A stretch of 64,000 bases of DNA from Saprospiraceae bacterium (GTDB lineage Bacteria > Bacteroidota > Bacteroidia > Chitinophagales > Saprospiraceae). The first letter of the stretch is position 1; each line of letters starts with the position of its first letter. Positions 36,566-46,140 of the stretch are shown here, one piece after another. The notes beneath the pieces are model-generated. The model was not told the DNA's origin. It ran no database searches and worked only from the letters and a program-made list of their open reading frames with translations. Both the position numbers and the translations under genes were made by a program. The stretch spans positions 62,001-126,000 of the forward strand of contig JABSSL010000003.1 in assembly GCA_013214355.1 (NCBI GenBank), given 5' to 3'.

Positions 36566-36928
36566 TAATTAACGACGGAGCTTTACAGGAAAGGTTTTCC
36601 TTACCAATCTTGTAATCCTGTCCATTTTTTGTAAAGTCTGAAGATGCTAGATGTTAGATATTAGGCGCTTGTCCTAATAGATTCAAAATGTGCAGCTGGA
36701 TTTTGCGCTTACCGCCATCATTCATCGCCGTTTCGAATCAAGACAGAGGTAGAAACTAGATGTCCGAGATTTGTTCGTTTTGTTGAGTTTCGAATGTGGC
36801 ATCCAAGTCTGTTATCTAATATCTGCTGGTTGATAGCCCTGCTACAGTTAGGACTATTAACGGCGATCTAGAGTCTGTCATCTTTGAGTGCCTCGGCCCA
36901 AAACCGAGGACCATAAAAAGAAAAACTG
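36566..36928 (+). other. 363-bp non-coding gap/leader between rpsJ and rplC
   Basis: Unusually long for the inside of a ribosomal cluster. It holds an inverted repeat AGATATTAG/CTAATATCT (36656-36664/36816-36824) and, 20 bases before rplC, a CCTCGG-cccaaaa-CCGAGG hairpin (36891-36909). No TAnnTTTG promoter and no gene seen. Possible regulatory leader for the rplC-rplD genes. Confidence 0.5.
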
Positions 36929-37549
36929 ATGAACGGATTAATCGGAAAAAAGATCGGAATGACCAGCGTTTATAATGACGCGGGTCGTAATGTGCCATGC
37001 ACGGTAATCGAGGTGGGCCCCTGTGTTGTGACCCAGGTTAAGACAGCTGAATCCGATGGCTACAGCGCTATCCAAGTCGGTTTTAGCGAAGCAAAAGCTA
37101 AAAATACTTCTAAAGCCCTTCAGGGACATTTTGACAACGCCAAAACTACTCCGAAACGCAAAGTGGCTGAGTTTCGCGATTTCGAAACAGATAAGGCCTT
37201 AGGTGAGACCATCACCGTTGATGAGGTTTTTGAAGAAGGAGATTTCGTAAACGCTATTGGTACTTCCAAGGGTAAAGGTTTCCAGGGGGTTGTTAAGAGA
37301 CATGGTTTTGCGGGTGTAAATGATGCCACGCACGGTCAGCACAACCGTCAACGTGCCCCAGGTTCTATTGGTGCGGCTTCTTATCCAGCCAAAGTATTCA
37401 AAGGTATGCGTATGGCCGGCCGCGATGGTGGTCGTCAGGTGAAGATTCAAAACCTTGAGGTAGTGAAGATCTTCGCAGAACGTAACCTTATGTTGGTGAA
37501 GGGAGCAGTCCCAGGCCATAAAGGAGCCTACGTTATTCTTGAAAAGTAA
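36929..37549 (+). CDS. rplC: 50S ribosomal protein L3
   Basis: 206 residues: [18 protein letters not shown] at the start and the peptidyl-transferase-proximal loop [20 protein letters not shown], where the Gln is methylated by PrmB in many bacteria. An early assembly protein of the 50S subunit. First gene after the 363-bp gap. Confidence 0.98.
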   Translation: MNGLIGKKIGMTSVYNDAGRNVPCTVIEVGPCVVTQVKTAESDGYSAIQVGFSEAKAKNTSKALQGHFDNAKTTPKRKVAEFRDFETDKALGETITVDEVFEEGDFVNAIGTSKGKGFQGVVKRHGFAGVNDATHGQHNRQRAPGSIGAASYPAKVFKGMRMAGRDGGRQVKIQNLEVVKIFAERNLMLVKGAVPGHKGAYVILEK

Positions 37550-37603
37550 TTATTAATGGTGTCTCGCGAATTTCGGTTGGCGAACGCATTAACGCGATAA
37601 AAA

Positions 37604-38236
37604 ATGAAGCTCGAGGTTTTAAATATTCAAGGCGAAAAAACAGGGAGATCTGTGGATCTACCAGAAGATATTTTTGGTATCGAACCCAATGAGCATGCGG
37701 TATACTTGGCGGTGAAGCAATTCTTGGCTAACCAAAGACAAGGAACGCACAAAGCCAAAGAACGTGGCGAAGTAGCCGGTTCTACTCGCAAGCTGAAGCG
37801 CCAGAAAGGAACGGGTACAGCTCGTGCTGGTGATATCAAGAATCCCGTCTTCAGAGGAGGTGGACGTATTTTCGGTCCTAGACCGCGAAAATATACAGTT
37901 CGCTTGAACAAGAAGGTGAAGAGATTGGCTAGAAAATCTGCTTTGTCTGACAAGGCTGCAGCTGGCAATATCTTGGTAGTGGAAGACTTCTCCTTTGAAG
38001 CGCCAAAAACAAAAGAGTTTATCAATATTCTTCAACAGCTAGACGTGAACGGTCAAAAAACTGTCCTAGTCACTTCTGATTTCGAAAAAGAGGTCTACCT
38101 ATCTAGCCGCAATGTACCTAAAACGGAAACAGTGCGCGCTACCGACCTTAATACGTACGAGATCATGAACGCTGGTAAATTGATCCTTTCCGAAGGAGCC
38201 GTGGAGAAGATTAAAGAAACCTTTGCAAACGCATAA
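37604..38236 (+). CDS. rplD: 50S ribosomal protein L4
   Basis: 210 residues. The exit-tunnel loop is GSTRKLKRQKGTGTARAGD plus the following GGGRIFGPRPRKY; the globular part resembles the family throughout. L4 in enterobacteria represses its own operon through the leader RNA; whether that occurs here is unknown, but a long gap precedes rplC. Two bases separate it from rplW. Confidence 0.98.
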   Translation: MKLEVLNIQGEKTGRSVDLPEDIFGIEPNEHAVYLAVKQFLANQRQGTHKAKERGEVAGSTRKLKRQKGTGTARAGDIKNPVFRGGGRIFGPRPRKYTVRLNKKVKRLARKSALSDKAAAGNILVVEDFSFEAPKTKEFINILQQLDVNGQKTVLVTSDFEKEVYLSSRNVPKTETVRATDLNTYEIMNAGKLILSEGAVEKIKETFANA

Positions 38237-38238
38237 TC

Positions 38239-38535
38239 ATGGCAAAGACAGTATTAGTAAAGCCGATCATTACGGAAAAGGCGGAAGGCTTGTCTGACAG
38301 CTTGAATCAATATTCTTTCGTTGTCGATCGCAAAGCCAATAAGATCGAAATCCGTAAGGCAGTAGAAGAAATGTATGGCGTGACAGTTGACTCCGTTAAC
38401 ACAATGATCATGCCTGCTAAGACTAAGAATCGTACTACTCGATCTGGATATGTACGTGGGCGGGTTTCTGCTTACAAGAAAGCCATCATTACATTGACAG
38501 AAGGAGAAGAGATAGATTTCTTTGGTGACATTTAA
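38239..38535 (+). CDS. rplW: 50S ribosomal protein L23
   Basis: 98 residues: VLVKPIITEKAEGLSD, FVVDRKANKIEIRKAVEEMYGV, then the tunnel-exit beta hairpin. Docking site for trigger factor and signal recognition particle at the exit tunnel. Starts 2 bases after rplD. Confidence 0.98.
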   Translation: MAKTVLVKPIITEKAEGLSDSLNQYSFVVDRKANKIEIRKAVEEMYGVTVDSVNTMIMPAKTKNRTTRSGYVRGRVSAYKKAIITLTEGEEIDFFGDI

Positions 38536-38578
38536 GTTCATTCATTGAGTGTGGAACTAGTGCCTTAAGTCACCAAGG

Positions 38579-38656
38579 TGAATGTATAATTGAGAATGTG
38601 TAATGAATAGATTTTCATCCTTCATCTTTCATTCATAATTATTCATTCTTCATTAC
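38579..38656. repeat. AT-rich imperfect palindrome between rplW and rplB
   Basis: GTAATGAA (38600-38607) and TTCATTAC (38649-38656) are perfect inverted arms, and the flanking GAATGtATAATTgaGAATG resembles the inverse of CATTCATAATTATTCATTC. Low-complexity AATGAATAATTATGAATG-like sequence that may be a degenerate repeat unit; a similar run lies at 42205-42285. Confidence 0.45.
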
Positions 38657-38700
38657 AAGGGCTAGGCTCCGAAATTCAATGTCTAATAAATTTTTAAGTA

Positions 38701-39537
38701 ATGCCAGTTAAAAAGTATAATCCGATTACGCCGGGTACTCGAACGAGAGTAGGGAATGCTTATACGGAGATTACGACGAATAAGCCGGAAAAGACCCTAT
38801 TGGCACCTTTGCACAAGTCGGGTGGACGTAACCACGACGGTAAAATGACAGTTCGTCAGAGAGGTGGTGGACACAAGCGTCGTTACCGTGTGATTGACTT
38901 CAAGAGAGACAAGGATGGAGTAGTAGGAACAGTGAAGTCAATCGAGTATGATCCAAACCGTACGGCTTTTATCGCTTTGATCGAGTATACGGATGGTGAG
39001 AAGAGATACATCATTGCTCCTAATGGTTTGAAAGTAGGCGCGGAGATTGTGTCGGGAGCAGGAGCAGCACCAACAGTTGGTAATGCCCTTTATCTGAAAG
39101 ATATTCCTTTCGGTGTAGTGATTCACGCGATTGAGATGCAGCCTGGAAGAGGAGCTGCGTTGGCTAGAAGTGCAGGTACAAAAGGTACCTTGAAAGGTAG
39201 AGAAGGAAAATATGCCATTATTGAGTTGCCATCAGGTGAGGTGCGTAGAATTCTACAAACTTGTAAAGCGACTATTGGTTCTACCTCTAACCCAGACCAC
39301 GGTCTGCAGGTACTAGGTAAAGCAGGTCGTAAGCGTTGGTTAGGAAGAAGACCTCGAGTAAGAGGGGTAGCCATGAACCCAGTAGATCACCCAATGGGTG
39401 GTGGTGAAGGCCGTGCTTCAGGTGGTCACCCACGTTCTAGAACCGGTATTATGGCTAAAGGTCAGAAAACTCGTAACAATAAGAAGTATTCTTCGAGCCT
39501 GATCATTTCTAAGCGTAAATCGAAATCAAGAAAATAA
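38701..39537 (+). CDS. rplB: 50S ribosomal protein L2
   Basis: 278 residues. [21 protein letters not shown] and [20 protein letters not shown] are diagnostic; the His in VDHP sits near the peptidyl-transferase centre. Needed for subunit association and tRNA binding. 165 bases after rplW, 10 bases before rpsS. Confidence 0.98.
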   Translation: MPVKKYNPITPGTRTRVGNAYTEITTNKPEKTLLAPLHKSGGRNHDGKMTVRQRGGGHKRRYRVIDFKRDKDGVVGTVKSIEYDPNRTAFIALIEYTDGEKRYIIAPNGLKVGAEIVSGAGAAPTVGNALYLKDIPFGVVIHAIEMQPGRGAALARSAGTKGTLKGREGKYAIIELPSGEVRRILQTCKATIGSTSNPDHGLQVLGKAGRKRWLGRRPRVRGVAMNPVDHPMGGGEGRASGGHPRSRTGIMAKGQKTRNNKKYSSSLIISKRKSKSRK

Positions 39538-39547
39538 TAGCTAGATA

Positions 39548-39817
39548 ATGGCAAGATCAATAAAAAAAGGCCCCTACGTCTTTCACAAGTTGTTGGATAA
39601 AGTGGCTAAAGCTAAGGAATCAAAGAAGAAGATGGTGATCAAAACTTGGTCTCGTTCTTCAATGATCATTCCTGATATGGTTGGTGAGACAATTGCCGTT
39701 CATAATGGCAAAACTTTCATCCCTGTATTCGTGACGGAGAACATGGTGGGACACAAATTGGGCGAATTTTCCCCAACCCGCAACTTTAGAGGTCACTCCG
39801 GTAACCGTAAGAAATAA
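39548..39817 (+). CDS. rpsS: 30S ribosomal protein S19
   Basis: 89 residues: [41 protein letters not shown] and [17 protein letters not shown] are standard. Located in the 30S head, forms a complex with S13. Confidence 0.98.
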   Translation: MARSIKKGPYVFHKLLDKVAKAKESKKKMVIKTWSRSSMIIPDMVGETIAVHNGKTFIPVFVTENMVGHKLGEFSPTRNFRGHSGNRKK

Positions 39818-39864
39818 TTCTTAAGTCAATTGGAGTAATCCAATTCATCATAATTAATCAAATT

Positions 39865-40293
39865 ATGGAAGCAGTAGCCAAACTCAAAAATGTCCCCATG
39901 TCAGCGCGCAAAATGCGTCTTGTGGTGGATAATATCAGAGGAAAAGATGTGGATGAGGCTTTGGATATCCTTCGCTTCACCAAGAAGGAGGCAGCAAGCT
40001 GGCTGGAGAAACTGCTACTTTCTGCTATTGCCAACTGGGAATATAAACTAGATGGCTTAGAAAGTGCAGACGACTACGAGTTGTATGTCAAAACGATCTT
40101 CTCTGATGAAGGTGCACAGCTAAAGCGTTTCCGTCCTGCTCCTCACGGTAGAGCACATCGTATCCGCAAGCGTACTAACCACGTCACGCTTGTAGTCGAA
40201 AACCGTATCCCTGTTGCCAAGGATGAAGCTGGTGACGACGATGCCGAAATCGAAGAAGTGATCGAAGAGGTAGAGGAAACAGCAGACGAATAA
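39865..40293 (+). CDS. rplV: 50S ribosomal protein L22 with acidic C-terminal tail
   Basis: 142 residues against about 110 in E. coli. Core: [22 protein letters not shown] and the tunnel hairpin [19 protein letters not shown]. The extra C-terminal 25 residues ([20 protein letters not shown]) are strongly acidic and should protrude to the ribosome surface. L22 lines the exit tunnel with L4. Acidic tail is unusual beside the basic tail of the next gene product, S3. Confidence 0.97.
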   Translation: MEAVAKLKNVPMSARKMRLVVDNIRGKDVDEALDILRFTKKEAASWLEKLLLSAIANWEYKLDGLESADDYELYVKTIFSDEGAQLKRFRPAPHGRAHRIRKRTNHVTLVVENRIPVAKDEAGDDDAEIEEVIEEVEETADE

Positions 40294-40324
40294 GCTATTT
40301 AAAAAACATTTATACACCATAGAT

Positions 40325-41095
40325 ATGGGTCAAAAGACAAATCCAATTGGTAATCGTTTAGGTATCATCAAGGGATGGGAATCTAACTGGTTCGGTGACA
40401 AGGACTATGCCAAGAAGGTAGTTGAGGATGAGCACATCCGTAAGTACCTACAGGCTCGTGTACACAAAGGCGGTATTGCTCGCATTATCATCGAGCGTAC
40501 GCTGAAGCGTATCACAGTGACGATTCACACATCTCGCCCTGGTATCATTATTGGTAAGGGAGGTCAAGAGGTAGATAGAATTCGTGAGGAGTTGAAAAAA
40601 CTGACAGGGAAGGACGTCCAAATCAATATCGTAGAAATCCGTAAGCCAGAGCTTGACGCAGCAATCGTTGCTGAATCTATCGCCAAGCAGTTGGAAGCGA
40701 GAATTAACTATCGTCGTGCGATCAAGATGGCTATCCAGTCTACCATTCGTGCCGGTGCAGAGGGAATCAAGGTGAGAATTGCTGGTCGTTTGAATGGTGC
40801 TGATATGGCTCGTTCTGAAGAGTACAAGGAAGGTCGTACACCTTTGCATACTTTCCGTGCCGATATCGACTATGCTTTGAAAGAAGCCTTGACGGTATAT
40901 GGGATCATCGGTATCAAAGTGTGGATCTGTAAGGGAGAAGTTCTTGGAAAGAGAGACTTATCTCCAAACGTTGGTGTGCAGCAGAAAGGTGGAAGAGGTG
41001 ACCGTAGAGGCGGTGGAAGAGGCGACCGTAGAGGTGGCGGAAGAGGTGGCGATCGCAGAGGCGGTGGCGGCGGAAGAAACCAAAGAAGAGGTTAG
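40325..41095 (+). CDS. rpsC: 30S ribosomal protein S3 with RGG-rich tail
   Basis: 256 residues. N-terminal [19 protein letters not shown], type II KH domain with [17 protein letters not shown] (GKGG), and C-terminal domain [18 protein letters not shown]. From about residue 222 the protein ends in repeats of GGRGDRR-G units, a low-complexity Gly/Arg tail that may bind RNA. S3 lines the mRNA entry channel and has helicase function with S4. Followed by a hairpin and promoter-like element before rplP. Confidence 0.97.
   Translation: MGQKTNPIGNRLGIIKGWESNWFGDKDYAKKVVEDEHIRKYLQARVHKGGIARIIIERTLKRITVTIHTSRPGIIIGKGGQEVDRIREELKKLTGKDVQINIVEIRKPELDAAIVAESIAKQLEARINYRRAIKMAIQSTIRAGAEGIKVRIAGRLNGADMARSEEYKEGRTPLHTFRADIDYALKEALTVYGIIGIKVWICKGEVLGKRDLSPNVGVQQKGGRGDRRGGGRGDRRGGGRGGDRRGGGGGRNQRRG
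40987..41091 (+). repeat. 24/27-bp tandem repeat coding the S3 Gly-Arg tail
   Basis: Units at 40987-41010 and 41011-41034 (24 bases each) and 41035-41061 (27 bases) share GGxGGAAGAGGxGACCGTAG-like sequence, each giving GGRG(G)DRRG, then a degenerate fourth unit. The number of copies could vary between strains by slippage. Confidence 0.75.
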
Positions 41096-41123
41096 AATAA
41101 TTAATAAAAATGCCTTACCTTTG
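41092..41123 (+). promoter_or_regulatory. Possible internal promoter before rplP
   Basis: TACCTTTG (41116-41123) followed by CA is identical to the rpsL -7 element; at 20 bases upstream there is TTAG (41092-41095), an imperfect -33. May restart transcription after the hairpin. Confidence 0.45.
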
Positions 41124-41161
41124 CACAGCTTTTTCGGAAGCTGGCTCTTAAGGGCATTTTT
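41106..41161 (+). terminator. Nested hairpin ending in T-run at the rpsC/rplP junction
   Basis: AAAAATGCCTTA (41106-41117) pairs with TAAGGGCATTTTT (41149-41161, one bulged G), and inside it CAGCTT/AAGCTG (41126-41131/41138-41143) forms a second hairpin. The 3' arm ends in TTTTT. Looks like an intrinsic terminator or attenuator overlapping the promoter-like TACCTTTG at 41116. Confidence 0.5.
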
Positions 41162-41189
41162 CGGACTCATATCGTAAAATATTACGACC

Positions 41190-41612
41190 ATGTTACAGCC
41201 AAAAAGAACAAAATATCGCAAGCAGCAGAAGGGTAGAAATAACGGGATTGCCTACAAAGGTAGCTCTGTCGATTTCGGTTCCTTTGGGTTGAAAACCCTG
41301 GATCGCGGACGGATTACTAACCGCCAGATTGAGGCGGCTCGTATTGCCATGACGCGATATATGAAAAGGGAAGGAAAGGTTTGGATCCGAATTTTCCCTG
41401 ACAAGCCAATCACTGCGAAGCCTCAAGAAGTTAGGATGGGTAAAGGTAAAGGTAACCTTGACCACTATGTAGCCGAGGTGAAGCCAGGACGCATCATGTT
41501 CGAACTAGATGGTGTGCCACGTGACGTGGCCGTCGAAGCCTTGCGATTAGCAGCACAGAAGCTGCCTGTGAAGACTAAGACAGTTACTCGTCCAGATTAC
41601 GTTGGAGAATAA
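41190..41612 (+). CDS. rplP: 50S ribosomal protein L16
   Basis: 140 residues: [42 protein letters not shown] and [20 protein letters not shown]16 organises the A-site tRNA region of the 50S subunit and is assembled late. 94 bases after rpsC. Confidence 0.98.
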   Translation: MLQPKRTKYRKQQKGRNNGIAYKGSSVDFGSFGLKTLDRGRITNRQIEAARIAMTRYMKREGKVWIRIFPDKPITAKPQEVRMGKGKGNLDHYVAEVKPGRIMFELDGVPRDVAVEALRLAAQKLPVKTKTVTRPDYVGE

Positions 41613-41644
41613 CAAGTTGTTGTTAAACAATTAATTGTATTGAA

Positions 41645-41905
41645 ATGGCAAGCAAGAAATTCCTGGAGCTTCAAGGGTTTAGTGAGGCAGAATTGACCAG
41701 CGAGCTTGAGGCTACTGAAACGCAATACCAAAAGCTCAAGTTTGACCACGCCATTAAAGGCTTGGACAACCCAATCCTTTTGCGTGAGATTAGACGCGAT
41801 ATCGCCAGATTGCAGACGGAAATCCGTCGCAGAGAGTTGGCGGCTTGTTCTGAGGAAGAATTGAGCAATCGTTCAAAAATTAGGGCTAGAAGACGCCGCA
41901 AATAA
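41645..41905 (+). CDS. rpmC: 50S ribosomal protein L29
   Basis: 86 residues, longer than the usual 60-70. The two-helix core [21 protein letters not shown] and [23 protein letters not shown] is clear, followed by a basic C-terminal extension ([13 protein letters not shown]). Sits near the exit tunnel with L23. 8 bases before rpsQ. Confidence 0.95.
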   Translation: MASKKFLELQGFSEAELTSELEATETQYQKLKFDHAIKGLDNPILLREIRRDIARLQTEIRRRELAACSEEELSNRSKIRARRRRK

Positions 41906-41913
41906 AAAGACCA

Positions 41914-42171
41914 ATGGCAGAAAGAAATCTTCGAAAGACTCGTACCGGGGTGGTTACCAGCAACAAGATGGATAAGACCATCGCTGTGAGTGTGGAGCGT
42001 CGTCTTCAGCACCCGATTTACGGTAAGTTCGTGAAAAAATCCAAGAAGTTCATCGCTCACGACGAGCAGAATCAGTGTAACATTGGAGACCGTGTTCGTA
42101 TCATGGAAACACGTCCTTTAAGTAAGCGCAAGCGCTGGAGGTTGGTTGAAATTCTTGAGAGAGCAAAATAA
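41914..42171 (+). CDS. rpsQ: 30S ribosomal protein S17
   Basis: 85 residues: [22 protein letters not shown] and [19 protein letters not shown] with [22 protein letters not shown]-fold protein binding 16S rRNA helices 7 and 11, needed early in 30S assembly. Confidence 0.97.
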   Translation: MAERNLRKTRTGVVTSNKMDKTIAVSVERRLQHPIYGKFVKKSKKFIAHDEQNQCNIGDRVRIMETRPLSKRKRWRLVEILERAK

Positions 42172-42317
42172 TTGACGTACTCGTTGGATATTGCTTTTGT
42201 AATGTTTAATGAAAAATGTTCAGTGGATAATGGTAAAGCCAGTTATTCATTCCACATTAAAAACTATTCATTATTAAAGGTTAATCCCGGTACAAACTTA
42301 CATAAACTGAACGTGTC

Positions 42318-42683
42318 ATGATCCAGTCAGAATCAAGACTTAAAGTAGCAGATAATAGCGGCGCCAAAGAAGTGCTGTGCATCCGCGTATTGGGTGGTTC
42401 TAAAAGACGCTATGCTTCCATCGGCGATACCATTGTCGTGACGGTGAAAGATGCAACCCCAGGAGGTATCAAGAAAGGTACCATTTCCAAGGCTGTAGTG
42501 GTTCGCACCAGAAAAGAGATCCGTCGAAGAGATGGTTCTTACATTCGTTTTGATGACAATGCAGTGGTTTTATTGACGGCTGCTGACGAACCTAGAGGTA
42601 CTCGTATCTTCGGGCCTGTAGCTCGTGAATTGAGAGAAAAGGACTTCATGCGAATTGTATCACTCGCTCCTGAGGTATTGTAA
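42318..42683 (+). CDS. rplN: 50S ribosomal protein L14
   Basis: 121 residues: [49 protein letters not shown] and [14 protein letters not shown]. Contacts L19 and forms an intersubunit bridge; binding site for ribosome silencing factor. Preceded by a 146-bp AT-rich gap with degenerate palindromic sequence. Confidence 0.98.
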   Translation: MIQSESRLKVADNSGAKEVLCIRVLGGSKRRYASIGDTIVVTVKDATPGGIKKGTISKAVVVRTRKEIRRRDGSYIRFDDNAVVLLTAADEPRGTRIFGPVARELREKDFMRIVSLAPEVL

Positions 42684-42727
42684 AATTCACCAGACTAATT
42701 GAATTAGCTGGTCTTAACTAGACAAAA

Positions 42728-43069
42728 ATGGGAAATAAGAGATTTGCACCCAAAGTAAAGATAAAAAAGGGGGACAAGGTAGTGGTTATCGCTGGAGCCT
42801 ACAAAGATCGCTCTAACGTAAGAGAGGTATTAGAGGTGATTCCAGAGAAGAACCGTGCGATAGTCGATCAAGTGAACCTTCGCAAGAAGCACTCTAAGCC
42901 GACTCAAGATAGCCCAGGTGGTATCAACGAAATTGCTGCCCCTATCCATATTTCCAATTTGATGTTGGTTGATCCTTCTTCAGGAGAGCCTACTAGAGTT
43001 GGCCGCCAAGTTGGTGATGATGGAAAAATTGTACGTTATTCTAAAAAATCTGGCCAAACTATTGACTAA
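42728..43069 (+). CDS. rplX: 50S ribosomal protein L24
   Basis: 113 residues with a KOW motif [18 protein letters not shown] and [17 protein letters not shown]. Assembly initiator protein near the tunnel exit. Its TAA stop overlaps the next ATG by one base (TAATG), coupling it to rplE. Confidence 0.97.
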   Translation: MGNKRFAPKVKIKKGDKVVVIAGAYKDRSNVREVLEVIPEKNRAIVDQVNLRKKHSKPTQDSPGGINEIAAPIHISNLMLVDPSSGEPTRVGRQVGDDGKIVRYSKKSGQTID

Positions 43070-43626
43070 TGAGCTATAAACCATCACTTAGAAAGAAATA
43101 TAAAGAAGAAATTGTTCCAGCTTTGATGGAGCAATTCCAGTATAGTTCTATCATGCAAGTTCCTAAGTTGGTGAAGATTTGTCTAAACCAAGGTGTGGGA
43201 CAGGCTACTCAGGACAAGAAATTGGCTGATAACGCCTTAGCGGAGTTGACTTTAATCGCTGGGCAGAAAGCCGTACCTACTAAAGCTAGAAAATCAGTTT
43301 CTAACTTTAAGTTGAGAGAAGGTATGACCATTGGTGCGCGTGTAACCCTTCGCCAAGACCGTATGTACGAATTTTTGGAGCGATTGGTAAGTGTAGCCCT
43401 TCCTCGTGTACGTGACTTCCGAGGTATCAACGATAAGAGTTTTGACGGAAGAGGTAACTATACTTTAGGGATCACCGAACACATTATCTTCCCAGAGATT
43501 GATCTGGACAAGGTAAGCCGTATCACAGGTATGGATGTAACTTTTGTTACGACCGCCAATACGGATGCAGAAGCCTTGGCTCTGCTGAAGTCACTTGGTT
43601 TACCATTCAAGAACCAAAGAAATTAA
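43069..43626 (+). CDS. rplE: 50S ribosomal protein L5
   Basis: 185 residues: [62 protein letters not shown]. Binds 5S rRNA and contacts P-site tRNA and S13. Overlaps the rplX stop by one base. Confidence 0.98.
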   Translation: MSYKPSLRKKYKEEIVPALMEQFQYSSIMQVPKLVKICLNQGVGQATQDKKLADNALAELTLIAGQKAVPTKARKSVSNFKLREGMTIGARVTLRQDRMYEFLERLVSVALPRVRDFRGINDKSFDGRGNYTLGITEHIIFPEIDLDKVSRITGMDVTFVTTANTDAEALALLKSLGLPFKNQRN

Positions 43627-43667
43627 TAACTCCTTATCTCTGCTGAGGTAAGCATAAAATTATAAGC

Positions 43668-43937
43668 ATGGCAAGGAAGTCACTCATTGCCCGAGAAAAG
43701 AAAAGACAGCGCATGGTAGATAAGTACGCTGATCTGCGCAAACAGCTAAAGAAGGAGGGACGTTGGGACGAACTAGATAAGTTGCCCAGAAATTCCAATC
43801 CTATCCGTTTGCACAATCGCTGCTTATTGACCGGAAGACCAAAAGGTTATATGCGCCAGTTTGGGATCTGTCGTGTTAAGTTCCGTCAGATGGCCCTTGA
43901 AGGCAAGATCCCTGGTGTAACCAAAGCAAGTTGGTAA
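43668..43937 (+). CDS. rpsN: 30S ribosomal protein S14 (long, zinc-free form)
   Basis: 89 residues. [19 protein letters not shown] at the start and [24 protein letters not shown] at the end match the long form without the CxxC-x12-CxxC zinc ribbon. Two isolated cysteines remain but not the zinc spacing. Confidence 0.97.
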   Translation: MARKSLIAREKKRQRMVDKYADLRKQLKKEGRWDELDKLPRNSNPIRLHNRCLLTGRPKGYMRQFGICRVKFRQMALEGKIPGVTKASW

Positions 43938-43942
43938 GCCAG

Positions 43943-43970
43943 AAAGGAACTTTTAACGATTGTTCCTTTT
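43943..43970 (+). terminator. Terminator-like hairpin between rpsN and rpsH
   Basis: AAAGGAAC (43943-43950) pairs with GTTCCTTT (43962-43969) and is followed by a T-rich run (TTTTCAAATTTTCTTTTTC) . A candidate intrinsic terminator or attenuator inside the spc cluster. Confidence 0.5.
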
Positions 43971-44053
43971 CAAATTTTCTTTTTCTCCTATTTATCATAG
44001 CTGATAAGGTTCCGAACGCTTCTTAGGAAAACCCATTAGCGAAATTTGAAATA

Positions 44054-44464
44054 ATGGCAGTAACAGATCCTATTGCAGATTTTTTGACTCGCATTAGAAA
44101 TGCTCAACAGGCGGGTCACCGAATTGTAGATATTCCTGCATCTAAATTAAAAAAGCGATTAACCGAGATCCTTTTTGATCAAGGTTATATCCTAAGATAT
44201 AAATTCGAAGACGGTGTTGGCCCAGGTAAACAAGGAATCATCAAGATTGCCTTGAAGTACGATCCTATTACCCGCAAGCCCGTTATTCGTCAGTTAGGAC
44301 GTATCAGTAAGCCTGGTTTGCGTAAGTATTCCAAAGCAGGCGAGTTTCCACGTATTATCAATGGCTTAGGTATTGCAATCGTGTCAACTTCGAGAGGAGT
44401 AATGACCGGTAAGCAGGCCAAAGCAGCCAATGTTGGTGGCGAGGTACTGTGTTACGTGTATTAA
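44054..44464 (+). CDS. rpsH: 30S ribosomal protein S8
   Basis: 136 residues: [19 protein letters not shown], and the C-terminal [32 protein letters not shown]. Binds helix 21 of 16S rRNA; in E. coli it represses the spc operon. Slightly longer than the usual 130. Preceded by a 116-bp gap with a terminator-like hairpin. Confidence 0.98.
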   Translation: MAVTDPIADFLTRIRNAQQAGHRIVDIPASKLKKRLTEILFDQGYILRYKFEDGVGPGKQGIIKIALKYDPITRKPVIRQLGRISKPGLRKYSKAGEFPRIINGLGIAIVSTSRGVMTGKQAKAANVGGEVLCYVY

Positions 44465-44494
44465 TCTTATTGTTCAGATCAAAAATTAATCGAC

Positions 44495-45046
44495 ATGTCA
44501 AGGATAGGAAAAGCACCCATTACCGTTCCCGCTGGTGTTAGTATTGACGTGAGCAAGGGGAATTTGGTGACGGTTAAGGGCCCTAAAGGAGAGCTGACAC
44601 AGCAAGTTGATCCTGATCTGGCTCTTGAGATCGAAGATGGAACACTTACTGTAAAGCGTCCTACAGAATCTAAGAGACACCGTTCAATGCACGGTTTATA
44701 CCGTTCTTTGATCAACAATATGGTAACTGGTGTATCCGAAGGTTACAAAATTACCTTGGAGGTAATCGGGGTAGGTTACAGGGTAGCTAACACGGGTCAA
44801 CTATTAGAGTTGACGCTAGGTTTCTCTCACCCCATTTACTTTGTAGTGCCACAAGAAGTGAAGGTAGAAGGCAAGATGGAAAAAGGTAAAAATCCGATGA
44901 TCATCTTAGAAAGCCACGACAAGCAATTGATCGGGCAAGTAGCAGCGAAGATTAGATCCTTCCGTAAACCAGAACCTTACAAAGGTAAAGGTATCCGCTT
45001 CTTGGGTGAAGAGATTCGACGTAAAGCAGGTAAAACTGCAGGTTAA
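44495..45046 (+). CDS. rplF: 50S ribosomal protein L6
   Basis: 183 residues, two homologous domains: SRIGKAPITVPAGVSIDVSKG, LYRSLINNMVTGVSEGY, and EPYKGKGIRFLGEEIRRKAGK at the end. Located near the factor-binding site at the stalk base. 103 bases separate it from rplR. Confidence 0.98.
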   Translation: MSRIGKAPITVPAGVSIDVSKGNLVTVKGPKGELTQQVDPDLALEIEDGTLTVKRPTESKRHRSMHGLYRSLINNMVTGVSEGYKITLEVIGVGYRVANTGQLLELTLGFSHPIYFVVPQEVKVEGKMEKGKNPMIILESHDKQLIGQVAAKIRSFRKPEPYKGKGIRFLGEEIRRKAGKTAG

Positions 45047-45149
45047 ATCAAGCGGTGGTGCGATGCTGCACTGCGCTATAATCTGTTTTTTAGATGGACC
45101 TTGGGTTTGGATGAAACAGGCCTTACACTAAGGTATAAAAGAAAGTATT

Positions 45150-45503
45150 ATGCAGTTTTCTAAGGCAAAGAGAAGACAAACGATCCGCCAACGGATCCGC
45201 AAGAAACTAAGAGGAACCGCTGATAGACCACGTCTAAGTGTGTTTAGATCAAATAAAGATATCTACTGCCAGGCTATTGATGATATCAATGGAGTAACCC
45301 TGGTATCGGCTTCTTCCAGAGATAAAGATTTAGATTCTACCGGAAATAAATCTGATATCGCTAAGAGAGTGGGACAAGCACTAGCTGCCAAAGCACAAAG
45401 CAAAGGTATCTCAGAAGTTCTATTCGATCGAGGTGGTTATTTGTATCATGGCCGAGTGAAAGCTTTGGCTGAAGGTGCCCGCGAAGGTGGCCTTAAATTT
45501 TAA
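45150..45503 (+). CDS. rplR: 50S ribosomal protein L18
   Basis: 117 residues: [23 protein letters not shown], and [26 protein letters not shown]. Carries 5S rRNA into the 50S subunit with L5. 23 bases before rpsE. Confidence 0.98.
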   Translation: MQFSKAKRRQTIRQRIRKKLRGTADRPRLSVFRSNKDIYCQAIDDINGVTLVSASSRDKDLDSTGNKSDIAKRVGQALAAKAQSKGISEVLFDRGGYLYHGRVKALAEGAREGGLKF

Positions 45504-45526
45504 AAAATCTCTAATCGCAAAATAGC

Positions 45527-46066
45527 ATGGCAAAGAGAAATTCAAACAACAAAGGGAAAAGCCGCGATCGGGTAAAACCAGCTGAAACTGAGTTGAAGGA
45601 AAAATTGGTTAACCTCAACCGTGTGGCCAAGGTTACCAAAGGTGGTCGTACTTTTAGTTTTGCTGCGATTGTGGTAGTAGGGGATGGAAAAGGTACAGTA
45701 GGACATGGCTTGGGTAAAGCCCGTGACGTATCCGAATCTATTGCTAAGGCAGTGGATGATGCCAAGAAGAACTTGATCAAAGTTCCATTATTGAATGGCA
45801 CGATCCCGCACGAGCAAAAAGGGAAATACGGAGCCGGTAAAGTGTTGATCAAGCCAGCAGCTCCTGGTACCGGGGTAATTGCAGGTGGTGCGATGCGTAA
45901 TGTGCTTGAAATCGCAGGTGTACAAAACGTTTTGGCAAAAGCACAAGGTTCTTCCAATCCACACAACGTGGTGAAGGCTACCATCGATGCTTTGTCGAAG
46001 CTTAGAAGCCCAGTTGAAATCGCACGTCAACGTAATATTTCCCTAGAGAAACTGTTCGAAGGTTAA
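45527..46066 (+). CDS. rpsE: 30S ribosomal protein S5
   Basis: 179 residues. dsRBD-like N-terminal domain [20 protein letters not shown] and C-terminal [21 protein letters not shown] with [13 protein letters not shown]. Part of the mRNA entry tunnel, affects accuracy of decoding with S4 and S12. Confidence 0.98.
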   Translation: MAKRNSNNKGKSRDRVKPAETELKEKLVNLNRVAKVTKGGRTFSFAAIVVVGDGKGTVGHGLGKARDVSESIAKAVDDAKKNLIKVPLLNGTIPHEQKGKYGAGKVLIKPAAPGTGVIAGGAMRNVLEIAGVQNVLAKAQGSSNPHNVVKATIDALSKLRSPVEIARQRNISLEKLFEG

Positions 46067-46140
46067 AAATGTTAATATCATTGTAAAGTAAGGCGGATGC
46101 TTTTATTTGCTGTAACTTTATGTGATTTAAAGCTTCTATA

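Noticed and set aside
40987-41091. CRISPR-like array
   Set aside because: The repeats are contiguous, in frame and code for the S3 Gly/Arg tail; there are no spacers. No CRISPR array was seen elsewhere.
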